34,054 bases of DNA from assembly GCA_039809125.1 (NCBI GenBank), contig JBDHUM010000009.1, positions 1 to 34,054 on the forward strand, in the 5' to 3' direction. The DNA comes from SZUA-359 sp039809125. GTDB lineage: Bacteria; Patescibacteriota; Saccharimonadia; Saccharimonadales; Saccharimonadaceae. Position 1 is the first letter of the stretch, and every line of letters begins with the position of its first letter. The notes beneath the pieces are model-generated. The model searched no databases and was not told where the DNA came from. It saw only the letters and a program-made list of their open reading frames with translations. The position numbers were made by a program, and so were the translations under genes. Shown in pieces: positions 22,864 through 31,855 of this stretch.

Positions 22864-24205
22864 AAAAACCGTAGCCGCTGGTAAAATTCCACCACAAAAC
22901 TTGGATGCCGAAAAAAGTCTACTCGGAGCAGTTTTGCTTGATGAAGATGTTATTGCGGATGTTGCCGAATTACTACATGCGAACGATTTTTATGAAAAAC
23001 CGCATGGTGTAATTTTTGGGGCTATGTTGCGCCTATACGAACGCCATAAACCGGTAGACCTGCTGACATTAACTGAAGAGTTAAAAAAGAAAGATGAACT
23101 TAGTGCAATTGGCGGTTCAGCTTACTTATCAGAACTTACTCAGTATGTACCGACTGCTGCACACGCCCGTTCTTACGCCGAAATCATTGCCGGTAAAGCC
23201 ATACGCCGACGTCTTATCAAAGCCAGCTCGGACATTTCAGAGTTAGGTTTTGACGAAGAAACTACTACTGAGGAGTTGCTCGAAAAGGCTGAAGCTGAAC
23301 TATTTAGCGTCTCAGACCAGTCACTCAAACAAGACTTAGTGAGTCTAGAGAGCATCCTGACAGAGAGTTTCGATCGTATCGAAGAGTTGCATCGCAACAA
23401 AGGTGAGCTTCGCGGCATCCGCACTGGCTATCGTGACCTTGACACCATGACAGCTGGCTTACAACGCAGCGACCTTATTATCCTCGCCGCTCGTCCGGCT
23501 ATGGGTAAAACCACGCTCGTAACAAACCTTGCCTACAATGTCGCAACCATTGCTAAGCAACCAGTATTATTCTTTAGCCTAGAAATGAGTAAGGAACAAC
23601 TTGTCGACCGCATGCTTGCAGATGCTTCGGGAGTCGACAGCTGGAATATTCGTACTGGAAATTTGAGTGACGATGACTTTACGAAACTAAGCGAAGCTAT
23701 GGGTGAAATGGCCGAAGCACCAATTTACATCGACGATACACCTGGGCTCAGTGTCCTCGAAATGCGCACAAAGGCACGCCGTAAACACCACGAAACCCCC
23801 CTCGGACTCGTCATCGTTGACTACTTACAGCTTATGCAGACAGCCGGAAACTACAATGGTAATCGCGTGCAAGAAGTGTCAGAAATATCACGCGGATTAA
23901 AGCTCATCGCACGAGAATTAAACGTACCGCTGATTGCCATAAGCCAGCTTAGCCGTACAGTAGAGAGTCGTAACCCGCCCATTCCACAGTTGGCTGACCT
24001 TCGTGAGTCGGGAAGTATCGAGCAAGATGCCGATATAGTCAGCTTTATTTACCGACCAGGTTATTACGAACCAGATAATCCCGACTTGCAAAATCTAACC
24101 GATCTAATAATCGCCAAGCACCGTAATGGTCCGGTCGGTAAAGTACAGCTTTACTTCCATCCAGAACGGCTGCGTTTTATGTCGCTCGATAAACGTCATG
24201 ACTAG
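22856..24205 (+). CDS. dnaB: Replicative DNA helicase DnaB
   Basis: DnaB is the hexameric replication-fork helicase. The 449-aa protein has an N-terminal primase-interacting domain (PQNLDAEKSLLGAVLLDE) and a RecA-like C-terminal domain. Walker A is AARPAMGKTTL, FFSLEMS follows, Walker B is GLVIVDYLQLM, and the DNA-binding DLRESGSIEQDADIVSFIYR motif is present. I start at ATG 22856, with a GGAGGAG Shine-Dalgarno inside dnaX, rather than at the TTG one codon earlier. The dnaX-dnaB overlap implies coupled synthesis. Confidence 0.97.
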   Translation: MPKKTVAAGKIPPQNLDAEKSLLGAVLLDEDVIADVAELLHANDFYEKPHGVIFGAMLRLYERHKPVDLLTLTEELKKKDELSAIGGSAYLSELTQYVPTAAHARSYAEIIAGKAIRRRLIKASSDISELGFDEETTTEELLEKAEAELFSVSDQSLKQDLVSLESILTESFDRIEELHRNKGELRGIRTGYRDLDTMTAGLQRSDLIILAARPAMGKTTLVTNLAYNVATIAKQPVLFFSLEMSKEQLVDRMLADASGVDSWNIRTGNLSDDDFTKLSEAMGEMAEAPIYIDDTPGLSVLEMRTKARRKHHETPLGLVIVDYLQLMQTAGNYNGNRVQEVSEISRGLKLIARELNVPLIAISQLSRTVESRNPPIPQLADLRESGSIEQDADIVSFIYRPGYYEPDNPDLQNLTDLIIAKHRNGPVGKVQLYFHPERLRFMSLDKRHD

Positions 24206-24233
24206 TTAGATGTGATAAAATAATAGCTAGTAC

Positions 24234-25703
24234 ATGCAACGAAAAATATCAGAATTTTCTCTTTATCGATGGCGCTATGGTATTGGCTATTTATTACTAA
24301 TCGCAGCATCGATTGCAGTATTATTTTTTGCCGCCCTCTACCTGCCGGGCGGTTTACGCGAGGAAGAACGAGCTTCGGCCATTACCAGTGGGGCACTCAA
24401 CTATCAGCATTTTGAACCCTACATGGTCTTCAATTTGCCGTACCATATCGTGCAGCGAGCATCATTTGTTTTATTCGACATTTCAACCCTCTCAGTTAAA
24501 ATACCCTCGTTAATTTTTGGATTTTTGGCAATTGTTGGAATGTACTTTCTGGTCGCTTCTTGGTTTCGCCGTAACGATGCTATTTTAACCACACTCTTAG
24601 CAGCAACACTACCAGCGTTCGTGTTTGCTGCACAAGACGGTACTCCAGTTATTTATTCGATTACCGTTGCGATTTGGCTACTTGTCAGCGCTACCTACGT
24701 TTCACGCCGACAGCGACCAACACTATTTTGGAAAATTGTTTTCTTCACTTTGCTCGCACTCAACCTATATACGCCCCTAGGAATTTATCTCAATTTAGCC
24801 ATCGTAACAACAATCATTTTCCATCCACACATTCGCTTTACCGCACGCCGCCTTAGTGCTAACCGAGTTGTAACAGCAGCTACTATCGCGCTTTTGGTGC
24901 TGGTTCCGCTCATTTATAGTATTAGTATGCATCCTCGATTGGCCCTCGAACTAATTGGATTACCAACACAAATACCTTCAATTCTTACTAATGTTCAGCA
25001 GCTCACCAGCATTTATCTTGGCGTATTTGATCAAACTGCTAGCGTACTACTTTCCCCTGTGTTATCACTTGGCGTCCTGATGCTTGCACTCATTGGTTTG
25101 TATCGTTTTATTAAAATTAAATACACTGCTCGCAGCTACGTAATATGGTTTTGGCTCATCACCCTTCTTCCTGTCATCATACTCAATCCTAAGCATGCGC
25201 TGATGATCTTTCCAATTATCGTTCTCATGATCGCGATGGGAATCGGTACGCTTATCAAAGAATGGTACAAAATGTTTCCTCGTAATCCATACGCTCGGGC
25301 AGCAGGGCTGATGCCACTCACTTTGATAGTAATTGGAATTATGGCTGCTGGAGTTTTGCGTTACGCGACAGGTTATCACTATGTGGCGAGCACTGTATAT
25401 AAGTTCAATAACGATTTACACTTACTTGATATTGCTCTAAGCGATACCAACAGTACATCTGACAAAAAGACATTGGTTATTGTTCCAGCCGATCAAAAGC
25501 AATTTTATAGTCTAACTGCTGTTTATGACAAGCGTTACCGCGTGACTACATCGGCACCTATGTCTATAGGCTCGACGTCGGTTGTTATTACAAATCAAGC
25601 CCCTCTCCCAGCAACGCTCTTTAAAGAGCCAACTCGCGTGCTAACACGTTCGACCAATAATGATGCTGACCGCTTCTATATCTATGCTGCCTCGACAAAA
25701 TAA
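24234..25703 (+). CDS. Polytopic membrane protein, GT-C glycosyltransferase-like (GT39/ArnT-type)
   Basis: This 489-aa protein has about ten to eleven hydrophobic segments and a C-terminal soluble domain of about 110 residues. The first extracytoplasmic loop carries acidic residues (LREEERASA), where GT-C enzymes place catalytic Asp/Glu, followed by YMVFNLPYHIVQ. This pattern fits PMT_2/ArnT-like lipid-linked sugar transferases that modify envelope lipids or proteins. The acceptor is unknown. A TAAAAT box 12 nt upstream predicts a short leader. Confidence 0.7.
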   Translation: MQRKISEFSLYRWRYGIGYLLLIAASIAVLFFAALYLPGGLREEERASAITSGALNYQHFEPYMVFNLPYHIVQRASFVLFDISTLSVKIPSLIFGFLAIVGMYFLVASWFRRNDAILTTLLAATLPAFVFAAQDGTPVIYSITVAIWLLVSATYVSRRQRPTLFWKIVFFTLLALNLYTPLGIYLNLAIVTTIIFHPHIRFTARRLSANRVVTAATIALLVLVPLIYSISMHPRLALELIGLPTQIPSILTNVQQLTSIYLGVFDQTASVLLSPVLSLGVLMLALIGLYRFIKIKYTARSYVIWFWLITLLPVIILNPKHALMIFPIIVLMIAMGIGTLIKEWYKMFPRNPYARAAGLMPLTLIVIGIMAAGVLRYATGYHYVASTVYKFNNDLHLLDIALSDTNSTSDKKTLVIVPADQKQFYSLTAVYDKRYRVTTSAPMSIGSTSVVITNQAPLPATLFKEPTRVLTRSTNNDADRFYIYAASTK

Positions 25704-25745
25704 CGTATAATAAAACAGATAATTTATGAAAAAGGGAGTTGATAT

Positions 25746-26036
25746 ATGGCATTAAATCAAATGAAGATGCTCAATGACTTGCGAAAAGCACAAAAAGCGC
25801 TTGCGAGTGAAATCGTTGAAGTTGAAGCGGGTGACGGGGCTGTTGTCGTGCAGATTACTGGTGAGCTTAAGGTCAAATCGATCAAAATTGACCCAGAATA
25901 CGTTGATCTTAATGATATTCATGAACTCGAACATTGGCTCGAAATAGCAATTCGAGATGGCATGGCAAAAGCTCAAGAAATTGCCGCTGAAAAAATGAAA
26001 CCGCTCATGAGCGGTCTCGGTAGCCTTGGACTCTAA
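25746..26036 (+). CDS. YbaB/EbfC family nucleoid-associated protein
   Basis: The 96-aa protein has the family form: a helix MALNQMKMLNDLRKAQKAL, a central strand region GDGAVVVQITGELKVKSIKID, and a final helix with AIRDGMAKAQEIAAEKM. YbaB proteins bind DNA as dimers and usually lie between dnaX and recR, as here with dnaB and a membrane protein inserted. The Shine-Dalgarno is GGGAG. Confidence 0.93.
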   Translation: MALNQMKMLNDLRKAQKALASEIVEVEAGDGAVVVQITGELKVKSIKIDPEYVDLNDIHELEHWLEIAIRDGMAKAQEIAAEKMKPLMSGLGSLGL

Positions 26037-26056
26037 GCACAGGGCTAGAGCTTCGT

Positions 26057-26671
26057 ATGTCGTCAGTTTTACCAAAAGCCCTTGTTGATTTGATTGAGGA
26101 ATTTAACCAGCTGCCAGGCGTTGGCGTGCGCACTGCTGAGCGCTACGCGTACTACTTACTGCGTGGCAACTCCCGTAAGAGCGAGGCGCTATCTAAAACA
26201 ATTGCACGACTACATGATGGGGTAAAGATATGCCCGATTACCTTTGCTCTTATCGACCCTAACCTTGATACCTCTCCACTTTATTCTGGCAGGGACCGCG
26301 ACCAAAGTCTCGTTGCCGTTGTTGAAGAACCGCTTGATATTGTGGCGCTAGAGCGAACCGGTCAGTTTAAAGGCACCTACCACGTGCTTGGCGGCGTTAT
26401 TTCACCAATTGACGGTATCGGCCCCGAACAACTTCATATTCCTGAATTACTGGCCCGACTTACTAAAGACAAGGTATCCGAAGTGATTATTGCAACTAAC
26501 TCCAGTGTGGAAGGCGAGTCAACAGCACTGTTTATTCAGCGTCAAATTACTGACGCAGGTATTGATACTCAAATTAGCCGTCTAGCTCGGGGCATTCCTG
26601 TCGGCGTCGATCTCGAATATGCCGATCAAATTACACTAAGTCATGCGCTAGAAGGACGACGCAAACTATAA
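26057..26671 (+). CDS. recR: Recombination protein RecR with degenerate zinc finger
   Basis: RecR acts with RecF/RecO to load RecA at gaps. The 204-aa protein has the HhH region (FNQLPGVGVRTAERYAYYLL), a Toprim domain (VVEEPLDIVALERTGQF, then IIATNSSVEGESTA) and the Walker-B-like C-terminus ISRLARGIPVGVDLEYAD. The zinc finger normally reads C-x2-C...C-x2-C. Here only Cys59 remains (ICPIT); the other positions are Thr62, Ser73 and Tyr76. The rest is intact and normal in length. Confidence 0.95.
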   Translation: MSSVLPKALVDLIEEFNQLPGVGVRTAERYAYYLLRGNSRKSEALSKTIARLHDGVKICPITFALIDPNLDTSPLYSGRDRDQSLVAVVEEPLDIVALERTGQFKGTYHVLGGVISPIDGIGPEQLHIPELLARLTKDKVSEVIIATNSSVEGESTALFIQRQITDAGIDTQISRLARGIPVGVDLEYADQITLSHALEGRRKL

Positions 26672-26916
26672 TACCTAAAATCATACACGTTCCTGATCTT
26701 ATCGATATCCACCTTAGTTTGCGTGATTCCAGCACAGACGGATATAGATTACTTATGTATTCCCAGAGACCGCTGTCGGCATCGGTTTCACTACGATAGT
26801 AGGGGTGATAATCCTGACACATTTGCGATGGCCGTTAAGCATTCAGGTCGGACTCAAACTCTATCTCAGAACACCAGCGGTGGCTACACGCTCGGCACTA
26901 ACCACCTCACTTGAGG
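26672..26916. other. 245-bp gap with no recognised gene
   Basis: Short frames are present on both strands but none has a convincing start signal. In the frame read after the recR stop, an open run encodes IIHVPDLIDIHLSLRDSSTD and further residues before a stop; it could be a gene remnant. A small CCTCA/TGAGG inverted repeat lies at about 26905-26916, next to the stop of the following minus-strand gene. Confidence 0.3.
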
Positions 26917-27198
26917 CTACGCTGCTTCAGCGCTTTCATGTGCCTCTGTGCTATGCGCCTCAATATCGTGTTCATTTATCTCTCGGATTCTCTTTTGACT
27001 ATATTCACTGAATGCCTTCTCAATCAAAACATCTCTCTGTGCCATATAGTCTGAATCATCCGGTTTACAATTGCGGTATCCCGTGTTTACTAAATAACTA
27101 TGTGTAAAATCTACCAACTCTTTAACAATCCTATCGTCGGATGATGCAAGCCATGTTAAGTAATCAGAAAGACTTTCCGGTCCAGTTATTTTTTCCAT
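26917..27198 (-). CDS. Small unknown protein with strong leaderless promoter
   Basis: This 93-aa protein was not recognised. It is helical and charged (LSDYLTWLASSDDRIVKEL, VLIEKAFSEYSQKRIREIN) with an Ala/Glu/His-rich tail and no membrane segment. A longer in-frame start at 27258 is possible. I prefer the ATG at 27198 because TTGACA (27234-27229), a 17-bp spacer and TAACAT (27211-27206) end 7 nt before it, the same geometry as other genes here. Confidence 0.6.
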   Translation of the reverse strand: MEKITGPESLSDYLTWLASSDDRIVKELVDFTHSYLVNTGYRNCKPDDSDYMAQRDVLIEKAFSEYSQKRIREINEHDIEAHSTEAHESAEAA

Positions 27199-27205
27199 TA
27201 TACTT

Positions 27206-27234
27206 ATGTTATCAGTTATTGTTATTAATGTCAA
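27206..27234 (-). promoter_or_regulatory. Promoter of the 93-aa gene
   Basis: Perfect -35 TTGACA, 17-bp spacer and -10 TAACAT on the minus strand. The predicted start is 27199, one base before the ATG. Confidence 0.7.
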
Positions 27235-27288
27235 ACAAATACGGTTCGCAGGTCGCAAAACACTTCGTAAATTGATACAATATATTCA

Positions 27289-28269
27289 ATGTTTGAATCA
27301 ACAAAGCAACTAGTTGATAATGCTCAGAAAATTATCGTAATCCAGGCAGAAAATCCAGACGGGGATAGTCTCGGTAGTTCGCTTGCACTCGAAGAAATTT
27401 TGAGTGATTTAGGTAAGACTATTGTGCTGTATTGTCCAGTGGATATTCCAAAATACCTACGCTATTTTCCAGGGTGGGATCGCGTTGTCTCAGATTTCGA
27501 TACGAGCTCTGATCTTGCAATAATCGTTGACACATCGGCGGACATACTCCTTGGCAAAGTTCTCGAAACAACAGGCGTTCGGCACTTTCTCGAAACAATG
27601 CCTGTTATTGTGATTGATCATCACGCAAGCGAAAGTACACTTAGCTTCAACCACACGATGCTTGCAAGTGATGCCGTGGCGACAAGCCAGTTAATCTACG
27701 AACTGTCTTATAACGCGAACTGGAAAATTAACCCACAAGCTGCTGAGCACATGATGGCAGCATTAATGAGCGATAGCCTAGGTTTAACAACTCCAAATGT
27801 TACCGTCAGTAGCTACGAAACAGCGGCTCGTTTGAGTGAGCTTGGTGCAAGCAATGCTGCGATAGAAGATCGGCGACGTCAATTCATGAAAAAATCGCCT
27901 GAAATCCTTAACTACAAAGCAAAGTTAATTGAACGTATCGATTACCAACTCGACGGAAAACTCGCCATTGTTCATGTACCATTCGAGGAAATTGAAAAAT
28001 ATTCCGATAAGTATAACCCCGGAGCATTGATCGGTGACGAACTACGATTAGTGGAGGATGTCGAAGTAAGTTGTGTCATCAAAACCTACCCTGATGGCAA
28101 GTTGACCGCACGTTTACGGTCGAATTCACCTGTCTCAGAGCAAATCGCTGGGTATTTTGGTGGCGGTGGCCACCCCTACGCATCTGGTTTTCGAATTTAC
28201 GAATCGATTGAAAAAACCATTTCTGAACTGATATCGGTCACGCAAAAAGTATTGGAGCAGCAGGTATGA
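27289..28269 (+). CDS. DHH/DHHA1 phosphoesterase, NrnA-like
   Basis: NrnA-type enzymes degrade nanoRNAs, pAp or cyclic dinucleotide products. The 326-aa protein has PDGDSLGS (residues 23-30), the IIVDTS motif, VIDHHAS, and the DHHA1 motif GGGGHPYASGF near the C-terminus. In the first motif the His usually found three residues before PDGD is Ala20 (QAENPDGD), a possible loss of one metal contact. TACAAT (27276-27281) ends 7 nt before the ATG (leaderless). The stop overlaps the cysS start as ATGA, so the two are coupled. Confidence 0.88.
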   Translation: MFESTKQLVDNAQKIIVIQAENPDGDSLGSSLALEEILSDLGKTIVLYCPVDIPKYLRYFPGWDRVVSDFDTSSDLAIIVDTSADILLGKVLETTGVRHFLETMPVIVIDHHASESTLSFNHTMLASDAVATSQLIYELSYNANWKINPQAAEHMMAALMSDSLGLTTPNVTVSSYETAARLSELGASNAAIEDRRRQFMKKSPEILNYKAKLIERIDYQLDGKLAIVHVPFEEIEKYSDKYNPGALIGDELRLVEDVEVSCVIKTYPDGKLTARLRSNSPVSEQIAGYFGGGGHPYASGFRIYESIEKTISELISVTQKVLEQQV

Positions 28270-29696
28270 AAATTTATAATACTATGACGCGCAAAAAGGA
28301 AGAGCTAATGCCGCTTGAAGCAAATAAGGTTCGACTTTACACCTGCGGTCTTACTGTATATAGTCAGCCGCATATTGGCAATTGGCTAGGCTATATTTAT
28401 TGGGATGTCCTTGTACGCGTCTTACGCGCCAAAGGCTATGACGTTGAACGTACACAGAACATCACCGATGTTGGACATTTAGTGAGCGATGATGATAGCG
28501 GTGAGGATAAAATGGAAAAGGGCGCAAGGGCCGAAGGCATGACTGCTTGGGATGTCGCAAAAAAATATTCCGACATTGCAGAGCATGAAGCCTACGATCT
28601 ACTCGGATTAATTCGTCCGGATCATCTCGTGCCGGCTACAGATTATATTGATAAACAAATTCAATTTGCCGGTGAACTCGATAAGAAAGGGTACCTTTAT
28701 CGAATTGACGATGGCATGTACTTTGATACCAGTAAGTTAGATGACTACGGTAAACTCGCTCGTCTCGACACCGAAGGGCTACAGGCTGGCGCGCGAGTAG
28801 ATATGACTGGCAAGAAACACCCGACTGATTTTGCTGTCTGGAAATTTTCACCACCAAGTCAAAAACGCGACATGGAGTGGGATAGTCCGTGGGGCACGGG
28901 ATTTCCTGGTTGGCACCTCGAATGTAGTGTCATAGCTCGTGAAACGCTGGGCGATACGATTGACATACATACAGGCGGCATTGATCATATTCCCGTTCAT
29001 CATACTAACGAAATTGCGCAGTCGGAAAGTGTTACCGGTAAACCATTTGCAAACTTTTGGGTACACAACAATCATATTAAGGTAGATGGCCAAAAGATGG
29101 CAAAAAGCCTCGGTAATATTTATACGCTCCAAGACATCATCGACCATGGATATTCGATGGATGCATTTAAACTGTTAGTACTTAGCAAACACTACCGCAC
29201 AGAGGGTAATTTTACATGGGACATTTTAGACGCAGCTGAAAACCGCTTGATGAATTGGCGAAATTATGCCGCGTTGCGACATCAGACCCACGATACACTG
29301 CGCAATGATGACGAAAAAGATAACGACGACAAATCTATATCACTATTAGCAACCCGCCATGCCTTACTTGAAGCCCTAAATGATGATCTCGACACTGTAA
29401 CTACGCTTATGATTATTGATGAGGCCTTTAGCAAACTAGATAACATATCGCTTGATCATATTCACCAATCTTCACTTGTTGAATTAGTTGAATCAATCGA
29501 CGAGTTACTCGGTCTCGAACTCATAACGTTAACTCCCGATGTTAGTGATGATATAAAGCGACTCATTATTGAGCGCGAGCGTGTGCGAGATGAAAAAGAT
29601 TGGCAACGCTCAGACGAGTTGCGCGACAAGATTTTAGAACAGGGAATCACTGTTCGCGACACGCAATCTGGTAGTATCTGGAGTTATGCCAAATAA
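28266..29696 (+). CDS. cysS: Cysteinyl-tRNA synthetase
   Basis: CysRS charges tRNA-Cys. The 476-aa class I enzyme has zinc ligand Cys27 in LYTCGLTVY, PHIGN in place of HIGH, the second zinc motif GWHLECSVIARETLG, the third and fourth ligands in VHHTNEIAQSE, and the KMAKSLGN loop (KMSKS). All four zinc ligands are kept, in contrast to DnaX and RecR. It overlaps nrnA by 4 nt and is convergent with the permease gene. Confidence 0.97.
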   Translation: MKIYNTMTRKKEELMPLEANKVRLYTCGLTVYSQPHIGNWLGYIYWDVLVRVLRAKGYDVERTQNITDVGHLVSDDDSGEDKMEKGARAEGMTAWDVAKKYSDIAEHEAYDLLGLIRPDHLVPATDYIDKQIQFAGELDKKGYLYRIDDGMYFDTSKLDDYGKLARLDTEGLQAGARVDMTGKKHPTDFAVWKFSPPSQKRDMEWDSPWGTGFPGWHLECSVIARETLGDTIDIHTGGIDHIPVHHTNEIAQSESVTGKPFANFWVHNNHIKVDGQKMAKSLGNIYTLQDIIDHGYSMDAFKLLVLSKHYRTEGNFTWDILDAAENRLMNWRNYAALRHQTHDTLRNDDEKDNDDKSISLLATRHALLEALNDDLDTVTTLMIIDEAFSKLDNISLDHIHQSSLVELVESIDELLGLELITLTPDVSDDIKRLIIERERVRDEKDWQRSDELRDKILEQGITVRDTQSGSIWSYAK

Positions 29697-29703
29697 ATTG
29701 GAA

Positions 29704-30831
29704 TTACCTTGTGGTTTTTTTGAGGAGTTTCGCTAATGGACGTTTACTTCGCTCGCGTTTTTTATGCATGTCAGCCAAGTATTGTTCGAGTAGCACCTTG
29801 ATTGCACCGGCAATCGGAATAGAAATAATACCGCCAGCTAGTCCAAACAAATAGAGCCCTATAGTAACGGCCGCAAGTACCATCAAAGGAGAAAGCTCAA
29901 CATATTTCGACTGGATTGTCGGTGAAATAAAGTTGTTCTCAATTTGCTGATAAACAACAAAGTAGATTGCATAGATTATTCCAGCTGGAACGCTATTGAT
30001 TAGTAACAATAGCGTAATTAATATACCTCCAACAGTTGCACCAAACATTGGAATAAGTGAGAAGACAAACGAAATTGCTGCCGCTGGAATTGCCAGATTA
30101 CCCGGTACGCTTGCAATAAACAAACTAAGAATAAACACTGCGACACCCGTACAGAGCGCTCCGATACTTGAAACAGTAAGCTGGCCAGTTACATAACCAG
30201 AAACAACTCGGTGGATCTTCATTGCCAACGTGCGGTGCGATTCCATTGTTTCCTGATCGTCGTAAAGCCCCCAGATTTTCCTCATCAAATCCGGACCTTC
30301 AATCAAAATCAAAAACGTCAGCACGAGCGTCAAAAATACCATACCAATCACACCAAATAACGATCCAACACCGCTGATAATATTCTTACCAGCGTTTGAG
30401 AGCCAGCTGCTTATGTTGTCTTTAAAGTTTTCAACCGCTTTATCTACTTCTGTTTGTAACTGGTATTTTTCAACCAAGCTGCCGACTCCGTCCCACTGGT
30501 TTGAGACTGAGTCAACCATTGAAGGGACGGCTTCGATAAATTTACCGGTCTGCTGAGAAACTGGTGGAATTACAAGCAGCGCAACCGATATTAATAAGCT
30601 AACAACTACTAAAAAGGCGATCGCAGTAGCCCCAATTCGGCTCTTTCCTGGAATATACTGTCGCAGACGATTTACCGGTCCGCTAAGTGCTAAAGCCAAG
30701 AAGGTAGCAGCCCCTAAAATAATAAGAGCTGTACGTGCAAGATAAATCAAATAGATCGCAAATAAAAATCCAATCACTACCAACCAAAAACGAACGAAGG
30801 TTTTGGTCTCGATCTCAATACGAGTTTTCAT
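29704..30831 (-). CDS. AI-2E family (PerM/DUF20) membrane transporter
   Basis: This 375-aa protein has about eight membrane segments: two at the N-terminus, a central soluble region (about 95-150), and a cluster from 150 to 345 with FVVYQQIENNFISPTIQSK, a family hallmark. Members export diverse small molecules or Na+/H+; the substrate is unknown. The tail is strongly basic. TATACT (30843-30838) ends 6 nt before the ATG; the AAAGGT between could be Shine-Dalgarno-like but would lie upstream of the predicted start of transcription. Confidence 0.88.
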   Translation of the reverse strand: MKTRIEIETKTFVRFWLVVIGFLFAIYLIYLARTALIILGAATFLALALSGPVNRLRQYIPGKSRIGATAIAFLVVVSLLISVALLVIPPVSQQTGKFIEAVPSMVDSVSNQWDGVGSLVEKYQLQTEVDKAVENFKDNISSWLSNAGKNIISGVGSLFGVIGMVFLTLVLTFLILIEGPDLMRKIWGLYDDQETMESHRTLAMKIHRVVSGYVTGQLTVSSIGALCTGVAVFILSLFIASVPGNLAIPAAAISFVFSLIPMFGATVGGILITLLLLINSVPAGIIYAIYFVVYQQIENNFISPTIQSKYVELSPLMVLAAVTIGLYLFGLAGGIISIPIAGAIKVLLEQYLADMHKKRERSKRPLAKLLKKTTR

Positions 30832-30849
30832 ACCTTTAGTATACTACAC

Positions 30850-31047
30850 TTATAGCATTGCGATAGTCGCAAGAAGCATCAAGGTAGCTACGCCCGCAGC
30901 AACCGTCAATAAGCCAACTCTATTAGGGTAGTAGTCCACTTTGTTCGAAACAGTCCGCTTGGTCGATTTTTTGATCGGTTTCTTAGCTTGCTTTGATGCT
31001 GGTTTGTTGACCGATACTGAGCGTGATGATATAGATTTTTTTGCCAT
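30850..31047 (-). CDS. Small basic single-pass membrane protein
   Basis: This 65-aa protein starts at ATG 31047 (MAKKSISSRS), with TATACT (31060-31055) ending 7 nt upstream. The first 40 residues are very Lys/Ser-rich and the C-terminus is one hydrophobic helix (VGLLTVAAGVATLMLLATIAM), giving a tail-anchored form. The function is unknown. A longer reading frame upstream is not supported. It precedes the permease gene by 18 nt. Confidence 0.6.
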   Translation of the reverse strand: MAKKSISSRSVSVNKPASKQAKKPIKKSTKRTVSNKVDYYPNRVGLLTVAAGVATLMLLATIAML

Positions 31048-31088
31048 AAGCACTAGTATAATGCGCCATTCACGTTTTAGCAAATGAA

Positions 31089-31820
31089 TTAATTATTGTG
31101 TGTAATTGTATAAAGACTAATCCACTGCTCAGGCGTCACTTCTGAAGGTTTACACCCCGGTGAAATCCCACACTGGATCAGTGGCAGAGAAAGGAAAAAA
31201 ATTTGTTCGGCGAAACAACGAGCTACAAAATCACCATAAGACGCCTTGACATGAAAGGGAAGTAACGGTTGAGCGTGCTGCTTTAGTTCTAACAGTACTG
31301 TATCTACAGCTGGTGGCGGAGTAAAATCGGCTTTAGAAAGGGGCCGACGAATACGACTTGAAAAAAATGGAGCGATTTGAGCGCCCAATGCACTAGTAAA
31401 ATGATGATCGCTGGGCACTACTTTGCGAGCAAACTGTCGCTGCACAATCAAACAAATCGTCGTCGGTGGATTAACGTCAACTATTAACTTCTTTACTAGA
31501 CTCGAACTAAGAGAAAAAGGTGGGTTTGAAAATACCTTATACGGCGTACTTGGCAGAGTCACACCTAGGATATCTTCTTCGATGACCCTAACATTATGCA
31601 AACCATGTAGGTTTTTTCGCAGTAATCTAATAGCACTAGGCTCAATTTCAACAGCTACAACTTCACGGCAGCGACGACTCAGCACACTACTAATAACACC
31701 ACTACCCGCGCCGAAATCATACACTAAATCTTTTTTACGAATATTGCTGTGTCCTACCAGCTCCGCCGTAAGCCGTGGTGAACGAAGATAGTGCTGGTCA
31801 TATTTATGCGAGCGACTCAT
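31089..31820 (-). CDS. rRNA adenine N6-dimethyltransferase family (KsgA/Erm)
   Basis: This 243-aa protein carries the KsgA/Erm signature: QHYLRSPRLTAELV at the start, SAM motif I VYDFGAGSGVIS, AVEIEPSAI, EEDILG, and the catalytic VFSNPPFSLSSSL in place of NLPY/NIPY. The PPF form and the FSLSSSL tail recall actinobacterial Erm-like 23S methylases more than KsgA, but 16S versus 23S substrate cannot be decided here. The start ATG 31820 follows a TATAGT box by exactly 6 nt; an upstream extension overlaps the divergent gene and is rejected. Confidence 0.85.
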   Translation of the reverse strand: MSRSHKYDQHYLRSPRLTAELVGHSNIRKKDLVYDFGAGSGVISSVLSRRCREVVAVEIEPSAIRLLRKNLHGLHNVRVIEEDILGVTLPSTPYKVFSNPPFSLSSSLVKKLIVDVNPPTTICLIVQRQFARKVVPSDHHFTSALGAQIAPFFSSRIRRPLSKADFTPPPAVDTVLLELKQHAQPLLPFHVKASYGDFVARCFAEQIFFLSLPLIQCGISPGCKPSEVTPEQWISLYTITHNN

Positions 31821-31826
31821 GCCACT

Positions 31827-31848
31827 ACTATAGCAAATAGCGTATACT
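31827..31848. promoter_or_regulatory. Divergent leaderless promoter pair in a 35-bp gap
   Basis: Minus-strand TATAGT (31832-31827) puts transcription on the methyltransferase ATG. Plus-strand TATACT (31843-31848) puts it 1 nt before the 5-FCL ATG. The gap of 35 bp leaves no room for -35 boxes outside coding sequence, so each -35 must overlap the other gene. Confidence 0.6.
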
Positions 31849-31855
31849 TGAAGAC

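Noticed and set aside
26723..27011. Short plus-strand frames after recR
   Set aside because: They overlap each other and the minus-strand 93-aa gene, and lack start signals.
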